Of a stretch of DNA of 64,000 nt, positions 51,444-61,293 are shown one piece after another; the stretch's first letter is position 1, and the number at the start of each line of letters is the position of its first letter. The stretch is taken from contig CAJJAA010000008.1 in the NCBI GenBank assembly GCA_905182025.1, positions 62,001-126,000 of the forward strand, in the 5' to 3' direction. The notes under the pieces are model-generated. The model was not told the origin of the DNA. It did not search any database and saw only the letters and a program-made list of their open reading frames with translations. Both the position numbers and the translations under genes were made by a program. This stretch comes from an uncultured OM182 clade bacterium (GTDB lineage Bacteria; Pseudomonadota; Gammaproteobacteria; Pseudomonadales; Azotimanducaceae).

Positions 51444-52709
51444 ATGAGTGTAAAAACCGAAATGCAGCAGATGGGTATTGCAGCCCGTCGAGCAGCAGCA
51501 GAGATTAATCGAGCCACAACAGGGCAGAAGAATGCTGCGTTGGGTGCTATTGCTGAGGAAATTCTGAAGCAGCGCGCTTTCTTGATGGCTGAAAATCAGA
51601 AGGATCTTGATGCCGCAAAGACGAATGGTATCAGCGATGCGATGTTGGATCGCCTGACATTCACGAAAGAGCGATTCGATGTCATGGTCGAGGGTTTGAT
51701 GCAGGTGGCATCCCTTGATGATCCCATTGGTGAGATTAGCGACATGGCTTATCAGCCTAGTGGTCTTCAGATTGGTAAGATGCGCGTGCCATTGGGCGTA
51801 ATCGGCATCATTTACGAGTCGCGGCCGAATGTGACAATAGACGCGGCAAGTCTGTGTTTGAAATCAGGTAACGCGACGATACTTCGTGGTGGTTCAGAGT
51901 CGATTTACTCTAATCGTGCCCTGGCGCAATGCATTCAGGCCGGCCTAGCGGCCGTTGATTTACCGCCGGAAGTCGTTCAATTAGTGCAAACAACGGATAG
52001 AGCCGCTGTCGGCGAATTGATCACCCTGAATGAATATGTCGATGTCATTGTGCCACGTGGGGGTGTCAGCCTTATTGAAAGAGTCTCAGCAGAAGCGACG
52101 ATTCCGGTTATCAAGCATCTTGATGGTATCTGTCACGTCTACATAGACGCGGCAGCCGAAACAGAAATGGCGCTCGATATTGCTTTTAATGCCAAGTGCA
52201 ACCGTTATGCGGTTTGTAACGCGATGGAAACCTTGTTGGTGTCTGAGAAGGTTGCGGTATCAATACTGCCTGAATTGGCGCAAAGATTATCGGCGGAAGG
52301 CGTTGAGCTTCGCGTTTGCGAGCGAAGCCGGCCGATCATTGAACCTGTTTGTCAGGTTATAGATGCCACGCAGGAAGACTGGGCTACTGAGTATGTTGCG
52401 CCTATATTATCCATTAAAATTGTCGATGATCTCGATGCTGCGATCTCACATATTAATCAATACGGTTCCAAGCATACCGATGCGATTGTGACGAATGACT
52501 ACCACGCCAGCAGACGTTTTCTGCGCGAGGTTGATTCAAGTTCTGTGATGGTCAATGCGTCGCCGCGATTCGCTGATGGGTTTGAGTACGGTCTTGGTGC
52601 CGAGATAGGCATCTCGACTGACAAGTTGCATGCGCGAGGACCGGTGGGACTCGAGGGTCTGACTTCACAGAAGTACATTGTGTTCGGCGATGGTCAAATC
52701 CGAACATGA
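51444..52709 (+). CDS. proA: Gamma-glutamyl phosphate reductase
   Basis: ProA reduces gamma-glutamyl phosphate to glutamate semialdehyde with NADPH, the second step of proline synthesis. The 421-residue product has the aldehyde-dehydrogenase fold. Visible are [43 protein letters not shown], and the block [15 protein letters not shown] that carries the catalytic cysteine. No ribosome site is strong (gaaaacagtgtc). The partner kinase proB is not in the window. Confidence 0.97.
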   Translation: MSVKTEMQQMGIAARRAAAEINRATTGQKNAALGAIAEEILKQRAFLMAENQKDLDAAKTNGISDAMLDRLTFTKERFDVMVEGLMQVASLDDPIGEISDMAYQPSGLQIGKMRVPLGVIGIIYESRPNVTIDAASLCLKSGNATILRGGSESIYSNRALAQCIQAGLAAVDLPPEVVQLVQTTDRAAVGELITLNEYVDVIVPRGGVSLIERVSAEATIPVIKHLDGICHVYIDAAAETEMALDIAFNAKCNRYAVCNAMETLLVSEKVAVSILPELAQRLSAEGVELRVCERSRPIIEPVCQVIDATQEDWATEYVAPILSIKIVDDLDAAISHINQYGSKHTDAIVTNDYHASRRFLREVDSSSVMVNASPRFADGFEYGLGAEIGISTDKLHARGPVGLEGLTSQKYIVFGDGQIRT

Positions 52710-52758
52710 CAACGAACAGCTTAGTAAATGAGTATCTGACGATGTGTGTCCGGATCGT

Positions 52759-53406
52759 ATGAGCGGCAGTCTGGCTGTCTATGGTGGCACTTTTGACCCA
52801 GTGCATTATGGGCACCTTCGTTCAGCGATAGAAATTTGGCAGGCGCTTTGTGTGGATACCGTGTGTTTGGTTCCGTCATACTTGCCGCCGCATCGGCAGC
52901 AGCCGGATTCAACGCCCGAGCAGAGGCTAGAAATGCTGCGTTTGGCTATCGATGGGCATGTCGGATTGCGTATCGATGATCGCGAGATCAAGCGCAAAGG
53001 ACCGTCTTTTATGGTTGAAACGCTTGAGTCGATCCGGCAAGACGTTGGTGCAGATGCGTCGTTGTCGTTGGTATTAGGCTCGGACGCTTTTGCGATATTT
53101 AGCGAATGGCGGCGTTGGGAAGATATTATTGAAATTGCACATCTTGTTGTTCTGGAGCGTCCAGGCTATACGCTAGCTGATGCGCCACAACCGCTGCTAG
53201 ATTGGTCGTTGTCTAGATGGGTTGAATCGCCGCAAGAATTGTTAAAGACGGCGGCAGGTAAAATGACCAGCCTGAGAGTGACCCAGTTAGAAATTTCGGC
53301 AACGATGATTCGAGATCAAATAAACGTTGGCTTGGCGATAGATTATTTGTTGCCAGAAAAGGTGCAAGATTACATAAGCCAACAGAAACTATATTCAACG
53401 CCTTAA
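52759..53406 (+). CDS. nadD: Nicotinate-nucleotide adenylyltransferase
   Basis: NadD joins ATP and nicotinate mononucleotide, forming deamido-NAD in the NAD pathway. From ATG 52759 it has 215 residues. The nucleotidyltransferase signature GGTFDPVHYGHL (9-20) includes the HXGH-like motif. ISATMIRDQINVG near the C-terminus is the second ATP motif. A GTG five codons upstream is in frame but less likely. It lies 49 bp after proA, the usual proA-nadD-rsfS-rlmH series. Confidence 0.97.
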   Translation: MSGSLAVYGGTFDPVHYGHLRSAIEIWQALCVDTVCLVPSYLPPHRQQPDSTPEQRLEMLRLAIDGHVGLRIDDREIKRKGPSFMVETLESIRQDVGADASLSLVLGSDAFAIFSEWRRWEDIIEIAHLVVLERPGYTLADAPQPLLDWSLSRWVESPQELLKTAAGKMTSLRVTQLEISATMIRDQINVGLAIDYLLPEKVQDYISQQKLYSTP

Positions 53407-53482
53407 CGTAGGCAAGCAAGCCCGACAATGCCCTCAAATGTGGGCGCGGTCACGTGGGCAAAAGAGTGCAGGCAAAAGAATT

Positions 53483-53830
53483 ATGAGTAATGAAAAATTG
53501 AAAGATACGGTGCTAATGGCACTTGACGATTTGAAGGGCAATGACGCTGTGTGTATCGACGTGACAGATCAGACAGAGATCACAGACTACATGGTGGTTG
53601 TCAGCGGCACCTCAAATCGCCACGTTAAATCTCTGGTCGGCAACGTTATATCCGAAGCATCGCAGATTGGTGTTAAACCTCTGGGTTTAGAGGGGATGGA
53701 AGACGGTGAATGGGTTTTGGTTGATCTGACTGATGTGGTTGTTCACGTCATGCTACCGGCAGTCCGTGAATTTTACGATATCGAACAGCTTTGGAGTTTT
53801 GGTGCGAAGGCGAAAGGGAGCACTTCTTGA
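53483..53830 (+). CDS. rsfS: Ribosome silencing factor RsfS
   Basis: RsfS binds L14 (encoded at 35275) and keeps subunits apart when nutrients are low. From ATG 53483 it has 115 residues with the family core DVTDQTEITDYMVVVSGTSN and DLTDVVVHVMLPAVREFYDI, ending EQLWS. Earlier in-frame codons from 53438 look non-coding. The stop directly precedes the rlmH start. Confidence 0.97.
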   Translation: MSNEKLKDTVLMALDDLKGNDAVCIDVTDQTEITDYMVVVSGTSNRHVKSLVGNVISEASQIGVKPLGLEGMEDGEWVLVDLTDVVVHVMLPAVREFYDIEQLWSFGAKAKGSTS

Positions 53831-54298
53831 TTGAATATTGAAATACTCGCGGTTGGTACTCGATCACCTGCTTGGGTTGCCGATGGATATGACGAATATC
53901 AAAAACGATTACCACGAGACTGGAAACTGAGCGTTCAGGAAATCAATGTGTCCAAAAGGCACAAGGGAGAACCTGCGCACAAACACCGTGAAGCAGAGGG
54001 CACCAAAATGTTGTCGCTGATTAAAAAAGATAGCTGTATCGTGGCGATGGACAGCAGGGGCCAAAACTGGACGACTGAGACGCTCGCACTCAATCTGAAT
54101 GATTGGAGTACAAGATTTTCACAGGTACAAATTTTGATTGGTGGTCCTGATGGCTTGTCTGATCAATGTCTGAAACGCGCCAATGCTAGCTGGTCTCTTT
54201 CCAAATTGACCTTCCCGCATTTCCTCGTCAGAGTACTTCTAGCCGAGCAAATTTATCGGGCATGGTCTATCTTAAACAAGCATCCTTATCACAAGTAA
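53831..54298 (+). CDS. rlmH: 23S rRNA pseudouridine-1915 N3-methyltransferase RlmH
   Basis: A SPOUT-class methyltransferase acting on helix 69 of 23S rRNA in the 70S ribosome. It has 155 residues, as in E. coli. The knot region shows FLIGG-type QILIGGPDGL, and the C-terminal LTFPHFLVRVLLAEQIYRAW with HPYHK. The start is TTG 53831, immediately after the rsfS stop. Confidence 0.97.
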   Translation: MNIEILAVGTRSPAWVADGYDEYQKRLPRDWKLSVQEINVSKRHKGEPAHKHREAEGTKMLSLIKKDSCIVAMDSRGQNWTTETLALNLNDWSTRFSQVQILIGGPDGLSDQCLKRANASWSLSKLTFPHFLVRVLLAEQIYRAWSILNKHPYHK

Positions 54299-54310
54299 CG
54301 AACAGGTTTT

Positions 54311-56197
54311 ATGGCTGAACCATTAGCGCTAAAAGATCATAGCGGCGAGAGTCAGGTTTTCTTTGACAGGATTGTGCTTGGCTTAGTTCTGCTCGTCATC
54401 GGAATACTGTTCCTTGCGGCCAGAATGTTTTATCTGCAAGTTATGCAGCACGACCTTTATACGACTCTGTCTGATAAAAACAGAATTCAAGTACAGTCAG
54501 TGCCTCCTATTCGAGGCCTTATCTATGACCGTAATGGCGAACTGATAGCGGACAACGTGCCTTCATTCAGCCTGACAATTACTCGGGAACGGGTGGAGGA
54601 CCTTGAGTCCACGTTAAAATCCATTGATGCCCTGATCGGTCTAACCCCAGAACAGATTGAATCCTTCGAGCGCCGTTTGTCACGCCGTCAGCGACCCTAT
54701 GAAGCTGTACCCATCCTGTTGCGTATGACGCAGGAGCAGATAGCTCAGATTAGCGTTAACCGTTACAGCTTGCCCGGCGTTGATGTGCAAGCAAAGCTTG
54801 TCCGACACTATCCGCATGGCGACTTAATGGCACACGCTGTTGGTAGCGTACGTCGGATTAACGAAGACGATGCGCGCCGCTTGGACTCGGTGGCCTACTC
54901 TGGTACTGAGCACGTCGGTAAGATTGGTGTTGAGAAATACTACGAGAACGTATTGCTGGGCAAGGTTGGTTATCAGCGGGTTGAGACGGATGCTCGTGGA
55001 CGAATTATGAAGGTATTGGATTCAACGCCACCAGAGCCCGGTAGTAATCTAATGTTGCACGTTGATAGTGGCTTGCAACGGGTTGCCAGTGATGCTTTGG
55101 GTGATCGGCGCGGGACAGTCGTTGCGATTGACCCAAAAACCGGGGGAATATTGGCGTTGGTGAGTAAACCTTCCTATGACCCCAACCTTTTCATCGCCGG
55201 TATCGATCATGCGACCTACGCAAGCCTTCGTGATTCTATTGATGTGCCATTATTTAACAGGGCGCTGCAAGGCCAGTATGAGCCGGGTTCTACACTGAAA
55301 CCGTTCTTAGGCTTAATAGGCTTAGCGACCGGTACAACCAGTAAAGAATACAAAATAGAAGACCCAGGTTGGTACAAGTTACCTCAAAACGAACGACTCT
55401 ATAGAGACTGGAATTGGAAGAAAAGCGGCATCGGCGGCCATGGTTTAGTCAATATCGAAAAGGCTATATACAGGTCGTGTAACATCTACTTCTACGAGTT
55501 GGCAGTCAAGTTAGGCATTGATCGGATTCACGACGGCCTTGCGTTGTTTGGTTTTGGGCAAAATACCGCCATCGATCTACCCGAAGCAAGAAAAGGGCTG
55601 CTGCCCTCACGGGCATGGAAGTTGGGCTCTCGAGGGGAGCCTTGGTACCCAGGCGATACGGTCAATATTGGCATTGGCCAGGGAGATATCCTGGTGACAC
55701 CGTTACAATTGGCAACGGCCGTGGCTGTTTTAGCTAACCGTGGTGGAACGGTAACGCCACACATGCTGAAGCAAAACCCGCTTGTGACAAGGGATAATCA
55801 ATTGCCGGACATCGATTTGATACCAGAGCAGGCTTGGGAGCTGGTGATCAAGTCAATGGAAAAAGTTGTTCATCGAGGTAATCAAGGTTTTGGTGAAAAT
55901 GGTACCGCCTGGGCTTATATTGGCCGCGGCATTGAATATCGAATGGCGGGAAAATCAGGTACAGCGCAGGTTGTTGGTATCGCACAGGGCGAATTATATG
56001 ATGCGGAATTGATTGCCGAGCGAAATCGTAAGCACGCTTGGTTTATCGCTTTTGCACCCGTTGATGATCCTAAAATTGCCTTGGCTGTGTTGGTTGAGAA
56101 TGGCGGCGGCGGTAGCGAGTTTGCGTCTCCGGTTGCAAGAAAAATTCTTGATTACTATCTGCTGGGCGCAGACCATCAGGTAGCGTCCAATGAGTGA
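54311..56197 (+). CDS. mrdA: Penicillin-binding protein 2 (elongasome transpeptidase)
   Basis: PBP2 crosslinks peptidoglycan during rod elongation, with RodA as glycosyltransferase. The 628-residue protein has a short cytoplasmic tail, one membrane helix (about 21-43), a pedestal domain (about 60-240) and a transpeptidase domain. Catalytic motifs are present: SXXK as Ser327-Thr-Leu-Lys330, SXN as Ser389-Cys-Asn391, and KSGT at 548-551. It overlaps rodA by 8 bp, so the two are coupled. Confidence 0.98.
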   Translation: MAEPLALKDHSGESQVFFDRIVLGLVLLVIGILFLAARMFYLQVMQHDLYTTLSDKNRIQVQSVPPIRGLIYDRNGELIADNVPSFSLTITRERVEDLESTLKSIDALIGLTPEQIESFERRLSRRQRPYEAVPILLRMTQEQIAQISVNRYSLPGVDVQAKLVRHYPHGDLMAHAVGSVRRINEDDARRLDSVAYSGTEHVGKIGVEKYYENVLLGKVGYQRVETDARGRIMKVLDSTPPEPGSNLMLHVDSGLQRVASDALGDRRGTVVAIDPKTGGILALVSKPSYDPNLFIAGIDHATYASLRDSIDVPLFNRALQGQYEPGSTLKPFLGLIGLATGTTSKEYKIEDPGWYKLPQNERLYRDWNWKKSGIGGHGLVNIEKAIYRSCNIYFYELAVKLGIDRIHDGLALFGFGQNTAIDLPEARKGLLPSRAWKLGSRGEPWYPGDTVNIGIGQGDILVTPLQLATAVAVLANRGGTVTPHMLKQNPLVTRDNQLPDIDLIPEQAWELVIKSMEKVVHRGNQGFGENGTAWAYIGRGIEYRMAGKSGTAQVVGIAQGELYDAELIAERNRKHAWFIAFAPVDDPKIALAVLVENGGGGSEFASPVARKILDYYLLGADHQVASNE

Positions 56198-57329
56198 AGA
56201 TTTTGTCAGACGGTTACCTAATTCAGGGTTCGCATTTAACTTCTCGAGTGCCGGTCGTAACGCATTTCATCTGGACATTAAGATGTTGCTGTTATTGGTG
56301 CTAATCGTTGGTTACGGACTTCTTGTGCTTTTCAGTGCGGTTGAGCAAAACAGCGGGCCGGTTATTTCTCAGCTCACCAAGATTAGTGTTGCGTTCGCTG
56401 TGATGACAGTCATGGCGCAGATATCCCCCATTGTCTATCTTCGATTTGCGCCCTGGCTATACCTAATGGGTGTTATTTTATTAATCTGTGTCGCTGCTTT
56501 TGGCTACACCGTAAATGGTTCCCAGCGCTGGTTGCGCATACCCGGTCTGTTCTCGTTTCAACCTTCAGAGTTGATGAAGTTAGTCGTGCCGATGATCCTT
56601 GCATGGTATTTTCACGACCGTCATTTGCCGCCGCGACTAAAACATCTGTTCTGGGCGGGTATTATGATTGCTGTGCCCGCAATGTTGATTGCACGACAGC
56701 CAGATCTAGGCACAGCGCTCATCATTGCTGCATCAGGTCTCATTGTACTTTTCCTCGCTGGTATCTCCTGGCGGTATGTCTTTTCGGTTCTGGGGTTGGC
56801 TTTGGTGTGCGCGCCTGCTTTGTGGTTTTTGTTGAGGGACTACCAACAGCAGCGAATCCTGACCCTGCTTAACCCTGAGAGTGACCCATTGGGTGCGGGT
56901 TGGAATATTATCCAATCTAAAACGGCGATTGGTTCCGGCGGTCTATTCGGAAAGGGTCTATTCCAAGGCACGCAATCTCATTTAGATTTCCTGCCCGAAA
57001 GTCAGACAGATTTTATTATTGCCGTTCTCGCGGAAGAATTGGGGCTGGTTGGCGTGTTGGCGCTGTTAATTCTTTACCTATTGTTAATCGGCCGTGGCGT
57101 TGTGATTTCGGTGCAGGCGCAGGACACGTTCGGACGTTTGCTGGCAGGTACAATTACATTTACCTTTTTTGTTTACGTGTTTGTTAACATTGGTATGGTC
57201 AGCGGTATCTTGCCAGTAGTCGGGGTGCCATTGCCGTTGGTGAGTTACGGTGGAACATCAATACTGACCTTGTTTGCAGGTTTTGGAATAGTCATGTCGA
57301 TTCACACCCATCGACGCATCTCGCTATAA
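56190..57329 (+). CDS. rodA: Rod-shape SEDS glycosyltransferase RodA
   Basis: RodA polymerises glycan strands in the elongasome with PBP2. The 379-residue membrane protein has about ten helices and the SEDS signatures NGSQRWLRIPGLFSFQPSEL, ARQPDLGTALIIAASG, the large extracellular loop with KSKTAIGSGG-like SKTAIGSGGLFGKG, FLPESQTDFI, and PLPLVSYGGTSILT. ATG 56190 lies inside the end of mrdA. Confidence 0.98.
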   Translation: MSEDFVRRLPNSGFAFNFSSAGRNAFHLDIKMLLLLVLIVGYGLLVLFSAVEQNSGPVISQLTKISVAFAVMTVMAQISPIVYLRFAPWLYLMGVILLICVAAFGYTVNGSQRWLRIPGLFSFQPSELMKLVVPMILAWYFHDRHLPPRLKHLFWAGIMIAVPAMLIARQPDLGTALIIAASGLIVLFLAGISWRYVFSVLGLALVCAPALWFLLRDYQQQRILTLLNPESDPLGAGWNIIQSKTAIGSGGLFGKGLFQGTQSHLDFLPESQTDFIIAVLAEELGLVGVLALLILYLLLIGRGVVISVQAQDTFGRLLAGTITFTFFVYVFVNIGMVSGILPVVGVPLPLVSYGGTSILTLFAGFGIVMSIHTHRRISL

Positions 57330-57344
57330 TGGAATTGTTAGGTT

Positions 57345-58346
57345 ATGCGCTTAATTAAATTGTTATGTACCATCTCTCTGTTGTTTTTTGCCGCAGTTTC
57401 AATTGCGCAAGATCAAAAAAAATACGACGAACGTGCTGAAGTTCAGACGTTTATTGCTGAAATGGTGGAGGAAGATTTCGATCAAGCTGAGCTGACGGCG
57501 TTGTTCGCTGGTGCCATCTACAAGCAAAGTATCGTTGACGCAATCTCAAGACCAGCAGAACGAGTGCTGACGTGGAAAGAATACCAAGACATTTTTCTTA
57601 CTGACCTGCGAGTCTCTAGGGGGACTGAGTTTATCCATGAAAATAGGGATGCCTTAGTAAGGGCGGAGAAAGAATACGGCGTACCGGCATTAATCATCAC
57701 TTCGATAATTGGTGTTGAAACGATGTACGGCCGGAACAAGGGCTCTTATCGCGTGATCGATTCCCTCTCAACACTGGCGTTCGATTATCCACCGCGAAGC
57801 AAGTTTTTCAGGCAGGAACTAAAACACTTTTTGCGATTGGCAAGAGAAGAGGGCCGTGATCCAGCCGAGCCCATCGGTTCTTATGCGGGCGCGATGGGGT
57901 ACGGTCAGTTTATTTCCAGTAGCTTCAGAGAATACGCGATAGATTTTGATGGCGATGGCGTAAGAGACATCTGGACAAATAAGCAAGACGCGATCGGAAG
58001 TGTTGCGAACTATCTATCACGACATGGCTGGCGCCGAAATGAGTTTGTCGCTCTGCCAGCAAGTACACCGTCCAATGAGGCTAGAGCACTTTTCAATGTG
58101 TCACTAAAACCGAGCTCAACAGTCGCTGAAATGACAAAAGTTGGTGTGACAGTCGATGAGAACCTTGCGGGTGAAATGACTGTGTCGCCTATGACGCTTA
58201 ATGGCAAGCAAGGTGAAGAGCATTGGCTGGGCTTGCAGAACTTCTATGCAATAACGCGATATAATCACAGCAAGCTCTATGCAATGGCTGTTTATCAACT
58301 CAGTGAGCGGCTAAAAATGTCCTTGTTGGCGAGTTCAGATTATTAA
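57345..58346 (+). CDS. mltB: Lytic murein transglycosylase B
   Basis: MltB cuts glycan strands, forming 1,6-anhydro-MurNAc ends. The 333-residue protein has a signal peptide (about 1-21, ending SIAQ). Unlike E. coli MltB it has no lipobox, so it is probably periplasmic and soluble. The catalytic glutamate is Glu125 in SIIGVETMYGRNKG. IGSYAGAMGYGQFISSSFRE and the FDGDG segment are further family blocks. It lies 15 bp after rodA. Confidence 0.96.
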   Translation: MRLIKLLCTISLLFFAAVSIAQDQKKYDERAEVQTFIAEMVEEDFDQAELTALFAGAIYKQSIVDAISRPAERVLTWKEYQDIFLTDLRVSRGTEFIHENRDALVRAEKEYGVPALIITSIIGVETMYGRNKGSYRVIDSLSTLAFDYPPRSKFFRQELKHFLRLAREEGRDPAEPIGSYAGAMGYGQFISSSFREYAIDFDGDGVRDIWTNKQDAIGSVANYLSRHGWRRNEFVALPASTPSNEARALFNVSLKPSSTVAEMTKVGVTVDENLAGEMTVSPMTLNGKQGEEHWLGLQNFYAITRYNHSKLYAMAVYQLSERLKMSLLASSDY

Positions 58347-58365
58347 TTTATTTGATTCAAATGTT

Positions 58366-59139
58366 ATGACAATGCGTCCGCTGCCTATTGTTGCGCGCAT
58401 AATTACGGTTGTTTGTATTTTGTTTTTGTCGGCTTGTGAAAGCATCGTACCTGCAGACACGACGGCGTATTCTGCTGTTAAAAAGTTTACAGCGGGAAAC
58501 AAAACACCTTACGTCGTTTTTGGTGAGACCTACGAGGTTTTACCCGAGAGTCTTGATTACAAAGAGATTGGTGTGGCGTCTTGGTACGGTAAAAAATTTC
58601 ACGGCCGATTAACGTCCAATGGCGAAACCTTTGATATGTTTCAAGTCAGTGCCGCACATAAATCACTGCCTATTCCATCGGTGGTCAAGGTCACAAACCT
58701 AGATAATGGTAAGAGCATTCAGCTGAGGGTTAATGATCGAGGACCTTTTCATGATGATCGACTTATTGATCTGTCCTTTGAGGCTGCCCAGGTTTTAGGG
58801 TTCGCTAACCAAGGCACGGCGCCTGTCGTCGTTGAGGCGATTAATGATGTGAACTATCCAAATCTGAAACCAGCTGTCAGAAAATCGAGTTACTTCCTTC
58901 AACTCGGCGCGTTTTCCAGAGAAACTGGGGCACAAATACTGTTGGCGAAAATCTCAACGCTATTAGAGATCAATGAATTAGGTGCTGTTGAGGTCAACAT
59001 TCTTCAAAGTGAATCTACTACGTCGGTGCTTCATAAAGTGTGGATGGGCCCTATTGATAATGAAGATAGGCGTGAAGACATCATTCAATTGGTGCGCACC
59101 GCAAAGTTGGGTAACCCGCTCAAGGTCGTTGTCGACTAA
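58366..59139 (+). CDS. rlpA: Septal ring lytic transglycosylase / RlpA lipoprotein
   Basis: RlpA degrades denuded septal glycan in Pseudomonas. The 257-residue protein has a lipoprotein signal with lipobox LSAC (Cys24). A double-psi beta-barrel domain (about 65-165) contains GVASWYGKKFHGRLTSNGE and the DRGPF motif (VNDRGPFHDDRLIDLS). A C-terminal SPOR domain (about 175-257; YFLQLGAFSRETGAQ) targets septal glycan. It follows mltB closely. Confidence 0.95.
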   Translation: MTMRPLPIVARIITVVCILFLSACESIVPADTTAYSAVKKFTAGNKTPYVVFGETYEVLPESLDYKEIGVASWYGKKFHGRLTSNGETFDMFQVSAAHKSLPIPSVVKVTNLDNGKSIQLRVNDRGPFHDDRLIDLSFEAAQVLGFANQGTAPVVVEAINDVNYPNLKPAVRKSSYFLQLGAFSRETGAQILLAKISTLLEINELGAVEVNILQSESTTSVLHKVWMGPIDNEDRREDIIQLVRTAKLGNPLKVVVD

Positions 59140-59167
59140 CTGAAATTACAGGAAAGAAATCATAGAA

Positions 59168-60346
59168 ATGAAAACAAATATTCAGCGCTCACTTCAATGT
59201 TTGGTCTTGCTTTGGCTCTTTTGTGTGTCGATCAATCTGCAGGCGTCTATTATCCCTGCGCCGCCGCAGTTAGCGGCTGAAGGTTATCTCCTTATTGATG
59301 CCGATACAGGCGAGGTGTTGGTTGAGCACAATAGCGTGCAACGATTACCGCCTGCGAGCTTAACGAAGATGATGACCAGCTATGTCGCCTCGAGCGAGTT
59401 AGCAAGCGGTAGGTTGTCTGGCACAGACGAAGTCGATGTGAGCGTAAAGGCTTGGCGAACAGAAGGGTCTCGAATGTTCATTCGAGAAGGCACCAAAGTA
59501 CTTATCGATGATCTGATGAAAGGCATCATCATTCAGTCTGGAAACGATGCGAGTGTTGCTATCGCAGAGCATATTGCCGGCAGTGAGGAAGCATTTGCTG
59601 ACGTGATGAATCAACAAGCGGTATTGCTTGGAATGAAGGATACGCAATACCAAAACGCGACTGGTCTGCCCAATGAGGGTCACTATACAACCGCCGCCGA
59701 CTTAGCGAAGCTGACGACAGCACTGATTAAGAATTTTCCAGAACACTATAGTCTGTATGGCGAAAAGTACTTTTCCTACAATGATATCCGACAACCTAAT
59801 CGTAACCTTTTGTTATGGCGTGACAAGTCCGTTGATGGTGTAAAAACGGGACACACGGATGCTGCAGGGTATTGTTTGGTGTCCTCCGCTTTACGCGACG
59901 ATATGCGCCTTATCGCTGTCGTTATGGGCGCATCCTCTGAGGAGGCTAGAGCGACAGAAAGTCAAAAGTTGCTCAGCTATGGATTCCGCTATTTTGAAAC
60001 ACTGCGCCTTTATAAAGCGGCCGAGACCTTAAGGACGGTCAGGGTCTGGGGTGGTCAAATTGATCGACTCGATTTGGGTGTTGCACAAGCTGTTGCCTTG
60101 ACGGTTACCCGAGGCACTAAAGCCGAATTGTCGGCAACCCTAGATATCGATGGCGTCATGCACGCGCCGATAAAACGCGGCGACACGCTGGGTCAACTTA
60201 AGATAAGTGATGGCGAGGGCGTTATAGCAGAATTACCGCTCGTTGCGTTGATGGATATTGCCGAAGCTGGCTTTTTTAAGGGTCTTTGGGACTCGATTAA
60301 TTTGTTCTTTACCCAGTTGTTCTCTGGCGATGCGCTGGCGGTATAA
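59168..60346 (+). CDS. dacA: D-alanyl-D-alanine carboxypeptidase (PBP5/6 type)
   Basis: DacA trims the terminal D-Ala from peptidoglycan pentapeptides. The 392-residue protein has a signal peptide (about 1-26) and the active-site motifs SLTK (Ser64, Lys67), SGN (124-126) and KTG (226-228, in DGVKTGHTDAAGYC). A C-terminal beta domain follows. The last 22 or so residues (GLWDSINLFFTQLF) form an amphipathic membrane anchor. caggaaag is the ribosome site. Confidence 0.97.
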   Translation: MKTNIQRSLQCLVLLWLFCVSINLQASIIPAPPQLAAEGYLLIDADTGEVLVEHNSVQRLPPASLTKMMTSYVASSELASGRLSGTDEVDVSVKAWRTEGSRMFIREGTKVLIDDLMKGIIIQSGNDASVAIAEHIAGSEEAFADVMNQQAVLLGMKDTQYQNATGLPNEGHYTTAADLAKLTTALIKNFPEHYSLYGEKYFSYNDIRQPNRNLLLWRDKSVDGVKTGHTDAAGYCLVSSALRDDMRLIAVVMGASSEEARATESQKLLSYGFRYFETLRLYKAAETLRTVRVWGGQIDRLDLGVAQAVALTVTRGTKAELSATLDIDGVMHAPIKRGDTLGQLKISDGEGVIAELPLVALMDIAEAGFFKGLWDSINLFFTQLFSGDALAV

Positions 60347-60349
60347 CTG

Positions 60350-60640
60350 ATGAATGAAAACAATGAAAACGACCCGGCATCTGAACAGCCTAAAATAGTT
60401 TTTCCCTGCGACTATCCAATCAAGGTGATTGTTCAATCCGAACCAGGCATCGAAGAGATAATTTTCGAGATCGTCAAACGTCATGATATGCGTTTAAGTT
60501 TGGCAGATCTCAGTCAAATGCCGAGTAAAAAAGGGAACTATGTGTCACTTCGCTTTGGCTTTTGGGCAACGGGTACGGCGCAGCTCGACGAACTCTTTAA
60601 GGATTTGAAGCAATGTGACGCAGTCCGAATGGTCTTGTAG
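60350..60640 (+). CDS. ybeD: YbeD/DUF493 family protein
   Basis: A 96-residue protein of the DUF493 family, which has an ACT-like (ferredoxin) fold and lies between dacA and lipB in most gammaproteobacteria. Conserved parts are FPCDYPIKVIVQSEPGIEEI and KKGNYVSLRFGFWATGTAQL. A regulatory role in lipoate metabolism has been suggested from location, but function is not established. The stop overlaps the lipB GTG start. Confidence 0.93.
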   Translation: MNENNENDPASEQPKIVFPCDYPIKVIVQSEPGIEEIIFEIVKRHDMRLSLADLSQMPSKKGNYVSLRFGFWATGTAQLDELFKDLKQCDAVRMVL

Positions 60641-61281
60641 TGGCAGGCCTAATGCTCAACGTTAGGTCATTCGGTCTTTGCCCATACTCGCAGGTATGGG
60701 CGCAAATGAAAAAATTCACGGACGAACGATCCGCCGAAACAAATGATGAGCTTTGGCTCGTTGAGCACCCGTCGGTTTTTACTTTAGGGCAGGCTGGTAA
60801 ACCAGAACATATCTTGAACCCCGGTGATATTCCAATTGTACAAAGCGATCGAGGTGGTCAAGTTACGTATCACGGTCCGGGCCAACTGGTAGGCTATTTG
60901 CTCATCGACTTGAAACGTCGTCGGCTTGGCGTACGAGATCTTGTCTCAGGTATCGAAAATACCCTCATCGACTTTCTCGAGCAGCAAGGTATTACATCAC
61001 AAGCTAGAAAAGACGCACCCGGCGTCTACGTTGGTGCAGCAAAGATCGCAGCACTTGGTCTGCGTGTACGCAAAGGCAGGAGTTATCATGGCTTCAGCTT
61101 AAATGTCGATATGGATCTTGAGCCCTTTACGCGCATCAACCCCTGTGGCTATGAGGGATTAGAAGTGACTCAACTGCGTGCGCAGGGTGTGAAGATGAAT
61201 GTGCAGAGCGCTTCAGCGCAATTGGTTGACCACTTGAAACACCGATTCGGGTATAATTCGGTTCAATATTTGACTGATTAA
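60640..61281 (+). CDS. lipB: Octanoyl-[acyl-carrier-protein]:protein octanoyltransferase LipB
   Basis: LipB transfers octanoyl from ACP to the lipoyl domains of E2 and GcvH. The 213-residue product has LWLVEHPSVFTLGQAG, RGGQVTYHGPGQLVGYLLID, the catalytic Lys135 in GAAKIAALGLR and the acyl-thioester Cys169 in RINPCGYEGL. The start is GTG 60640 (overlap TAGTG) or ATG 60652; the first fits coupling to ybeD. LipA is 12 bp downstream. Confidence 0.97.
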   Translation: MAGLMLNVRSFGLCPYSQVWAQMKKFTDERSAETNDELWLVEHPSVFTLGQAGKPEHILNPGDIPIVQSDRGGQVTYHGPGQLVGYLLIDLKRRRLGVRDLVSGIENTLIDFLEQQGITSQARKDAPGVYVGAAKIAALGLRVRKGRSYHGFSLNVDMDLEPFTRINPCGYEGLEVTQLRAQGVKMNVQSASAQLVDHLKHRFGYNSVQYLTD

Positions 61282-61293
61282 TAAGTATTAAGT